Shown: positions 40,388 to 41,722 of the stretch, one piece after another
How positions within the stretch are numbered: position 1 is the stretch's first letter
How the letters are laid out: every line of letters begins with the position of its first letter
From: Myxococcales bacterium
GTDB lineage: Bacteria; Myxococcota; Myxococcia; Myxococcales; JAKAPL01
Assembly: GCA_021783235.1 (NCBI GenBank)
Contig: JAJXUD010000037.1
Coordinates: forward strand, 1-41,722
Length of the DNA: 41,722 bases
Direction of reading: 5' to 3'
Notes under the pieces: model-generated
Seen by the model: the letters and a program-made list of their open reading frames with translations, nothing else
Told to the model about the DNA's origin: nothing
Database searches by the model: none
Translations under genes and position numbers: made by a program

Positions 40388-40682
40388 GGCGACGAGCCGC
40401 CGCTCGGAGCCGCTCCAGCCGAGCGCGAGGTAGACCGCGCCGAACGCCAGGCCGACGGCCTGGGTCGCGCGCAGGAAGCGCCGGAACTGCCGCCGCCCCA
40501 GCTCCTCCCCGGGCCCGTCGGGCCGCCGGTCGCCTTTGGCGCTCTTCGAAACGGAATCCGTGGACGTCCCCTTGGCCGCTCGATCTCCCCGGTTCGAGCG
40601 AAAGCCCCGAGGTTATCACCTGGGCGGAGGCGGCTCCAGGCGAGACTGGCGCGCCGCCAGGGCGACGGACAAAGTCAGCTTT

Positions 40683-41018
40683 CCGCCCGTGGTCGGCGAC
40701 CATGCGCCCGTGGTCGGCGACCATGCGCCCGTGGTCGGCGACCATGCGCCAATGGTCCACGACCATGCGCCAATGGTCCACGACCATGCGCCAGTGGTCG
40801 GCGACCATGCGCCAATGGTCGGCGACCATGCGCCAGTGGTCGGCGACCATGCGCCAGTGGTCCACGACCATGCGCCAGTGGTCCACGACCATGCGCCAGT
40901 GGTCCACGACCATGCGCCAGTGGTCCACGACCATGCGCCCGTGGTCGGCGACTACGCGCCAGTGGTCGGCGACCATGCGCCAGTGCTCCACGACCGCGCG
41001 CCCGTGGTCGGCGACCGC
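40683..41018. repeat. Sixteen-unit 21-bp array, each unit holding a small palindrome
   Basis: Sixteen contiguous units of exactly 21 bp with a partial unit after them (to about 41036). Nearly every unit has the arms TGGTC and GACCA around a 3-bp centre that is either GGC or CAC, separated by an 8-bp spacer T-GCGCC-(CG/AG/AA). Units 4, 5 and 7 have 6-bp arms. The two centre types occur in runs (units 1-3 GGC, 4-5 CAC, 6-8 GGC, 9-12 CAC), so multi-unit blocks have probably duplicated. All frames stay open simply because 21 is divisible by three. It is unlike CRISPR: there are no unique spacers. Confidence 0.92.
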
Positions 41019-41143
41019 GCTCGTCGGCGACATCGCAACCCCTCGCGATCACAGGACGAAACGCTCCTTCGCAGAAAGTTGCCGCGCTTTTCGATCTTCC
41101 TGGCCCCTGTATCCATGAAGGCCGCAACAGAAGGCCGTGGCAG

Positions 41144-41200
41144 TCCAGGGCGCCGGAATGGGTCTTCAGCCGGGCAAGTCGAGTCGGCCGGCGCCCTGGA
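41144..41200 (+). repeat. 13-bp inverted repeat in the leader of the last gene
   Basis: TCCAGGGCGCCGG (41144-41156) and CCGGCGCCCTGGA (41188-41200) are exact complements with a 31-base loop. The structure ends 13 bases before the AAGGAG ribosome-binding site (41214-41219) of the gene at 41227. No T-run follows, so it is not an obvious attenuator. It may be an operator or a regulatory RNA hairpin. Confidence 0.6.
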
Positions 41201-41226
41201 TCAGGTACGGAGAAAGGAGAAAAACC

Positions 41227-41722
41227 ATGAACGGATTCAACAAGAAGGACGAGAAGGCGAAGCTCACCGCGGTCGTCAACGGGATTCACACGCTGCTCCC
41301 CGCGACCTCCCAGGTGACTCTGCTCGGGAAGGCTCTGCTGCCAGCACAACTGGCGCAGCTCTTCGAAGCGGCTCTGACGGCATTCAACGCCGTCACCGAC
41401 GCCAAGGCGGCGTACCAGGGCGCAGTACAGGCCCAGGATGCGTCGTACCAGGCAGCCCGACCGTTCTACCTGGCTCTGGAAAAGTACCTCCAGGCCTCGT
41501 TGGGCGAGGGTAACCCCATCCTCGGACAGTTCGGGTTCAGCACGGCTCAACGCCACGCACCGACCGCGGAGACCAAGGCGGCGGCAGCGGCGCGAGCCAA
41601 GCTGACCAAGAAGGTCCACGGCACCGACAAGGGGAAGCGCCAGAAGCTGGCGATCACCCCGGGTGGCAAGGGTGGGCTGGTCTACGTCGAGCCAGACGGC
41701 AAGCAGGTCCCGGGGTTGACCC
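41227..41722 (+). CDS. Uncharacterised cytoplasmic protein, cut by the window end
   Basis: 165 codons are visible and the frame is still open at the edge. AAGGAG (41214-41219) stands 7 bases before the ATG, one of the best ribosome-binding sites in the window. The sequence has a helical N-terminal part (DEKAKLTAVVNGIHTLLP, LAQLFEAALTAFNAVTDAKA), the segment ILGQFGFSTAQRHAP, and a basic Lys-rich part (AKLTKKVHGTDKGKRQKLAI). It resembles unnamed proteins of proteobacteria and planctomycetes with the same FGF...K-rich order; no function is known. Its codons are less GC-biased than the surrounding genes, and it follows the 21-bp array and a hairpin leader, so it may be acquired. Confidence 0.72.
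   Translation, partial: MNGFNKKDEKAKLTAVVNGIHTLLPATSQVTLLGKALLPAQLAQLFEAALTAFNAVTDAKAAYQGAVQAQDASYQAARPFYLALEKYLQASLGEGNPILGQFGFSTAQRHAPTAETKAAAAARAKLTKKVHGTDKGKRQKLAITPGGKGGLVYVEPDGKQVPGLT

Noticed and set aside
40683-41018. CRISPR array
   Set aside because: Units are contiguous with no unique spacers, the period is only 21 bp, and no cas genes are present.
40683-41033. Heptapeptide-repeat protein on either strand (for example repeated MVADHWR or HAPVVGD)
   Set aside because: All frames are open because the unit is a multiple of three, no ribosome-binding site or other coding signal marks one frame, and the palindrome explains conservation better. Not fully excluded.

Overview
The window is very GC-rich, with strongly G/C-biased third codon positions and many genes joined by 4-base overlaps. 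The gene content suggests a member of Myxococcota or a related former deltaproteobacterium: lipoproteins rich in Asp-Ala-Gly and Gly-Ser, choice-of-anchor (ASH) plus PQQ-propeller surface proteins, an ECF sigma system, a likely DUF6178 protein, a MoeA-cyclase pair and a B12-dependent ribonucleotide reductase. This assignment is inferred from gene families, not from a marker gene.

Layout. (1) 0.04-5.2 kb, + strand: a complete TonB uptake operon (small His/Cys membrane protein, TonB-dependent receptor, 69-residue lipoprotein, ExbB, ExbD, TonB). TonB appears to begin at a CTG codon that overlaps the ExbD stop. (2) 5.3-13.6 kb, - strand: a chain of eight genes. It holds a beta-barrel-like protein, an ECF sigma factor, a probable anti-sigma factor, a purple-acid-phosphatase-like lipoprotein with two 8-Cys modules, a CxxC/CxxC protein, a second phosphatase lipoprotein, a 99-residue protein and a 961-residue ASH/PQQ lipoprotein. 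From sigma onward every junction overlaps by 1 or 4 bases. (3) 13.7-19.7 kb: a DUF6178-like protein, a GT4 glycosyltransferase, a fused double glycosyltransferase and a coiled-coil protein. (4) 19.4-23.2 kb: small membrane protein, MoeA and a CHASE2-adenylate cyclase. (5) 23.2-27.0 kb: isochorismatase-like hydrolase and ThDP enzyme (-), diverging from an ATP-grasp-like protein (+).

(6) 27.0-29.6 kb: an accessory island. It holds a degenerate 21-bp repeat array, a MAD4/DUF4276-like protein, three short coding relics that still carry overlap junctions, an HNH endonuclease with an EVE/PUA-like N-terminus, and the 3' stump of a truncated gene with its terminator. It looks like a decayed defence locus. 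(7) 29.7-40.4 kb: an Ogt-AlkA DNA-repair fusion, lipoprotein, 2Fe-2S ferredoxin, NrdJ, 4Fe-4S ferredoxin, a small protein, a KGG-repeat protein, paired WYL regulators and a GAF sensor kinase. (8) 40.7-41.7 kb: a regular array of sixteen 21-bp units, each with a small palindrome, then a 13-bp inverted repeat in the leader of a gene cut by the window edge.

The strongest leads for something undescribed are the sigma-controlled phosphatase chain (region 2), the two 21-bp arrays (27.1 and 40.7 kb), the decayed defence island, and a recurring promoter layout in which the -10 hexamer ends exactly 6 bases before a GTG start, implying leaderless mRNAs.
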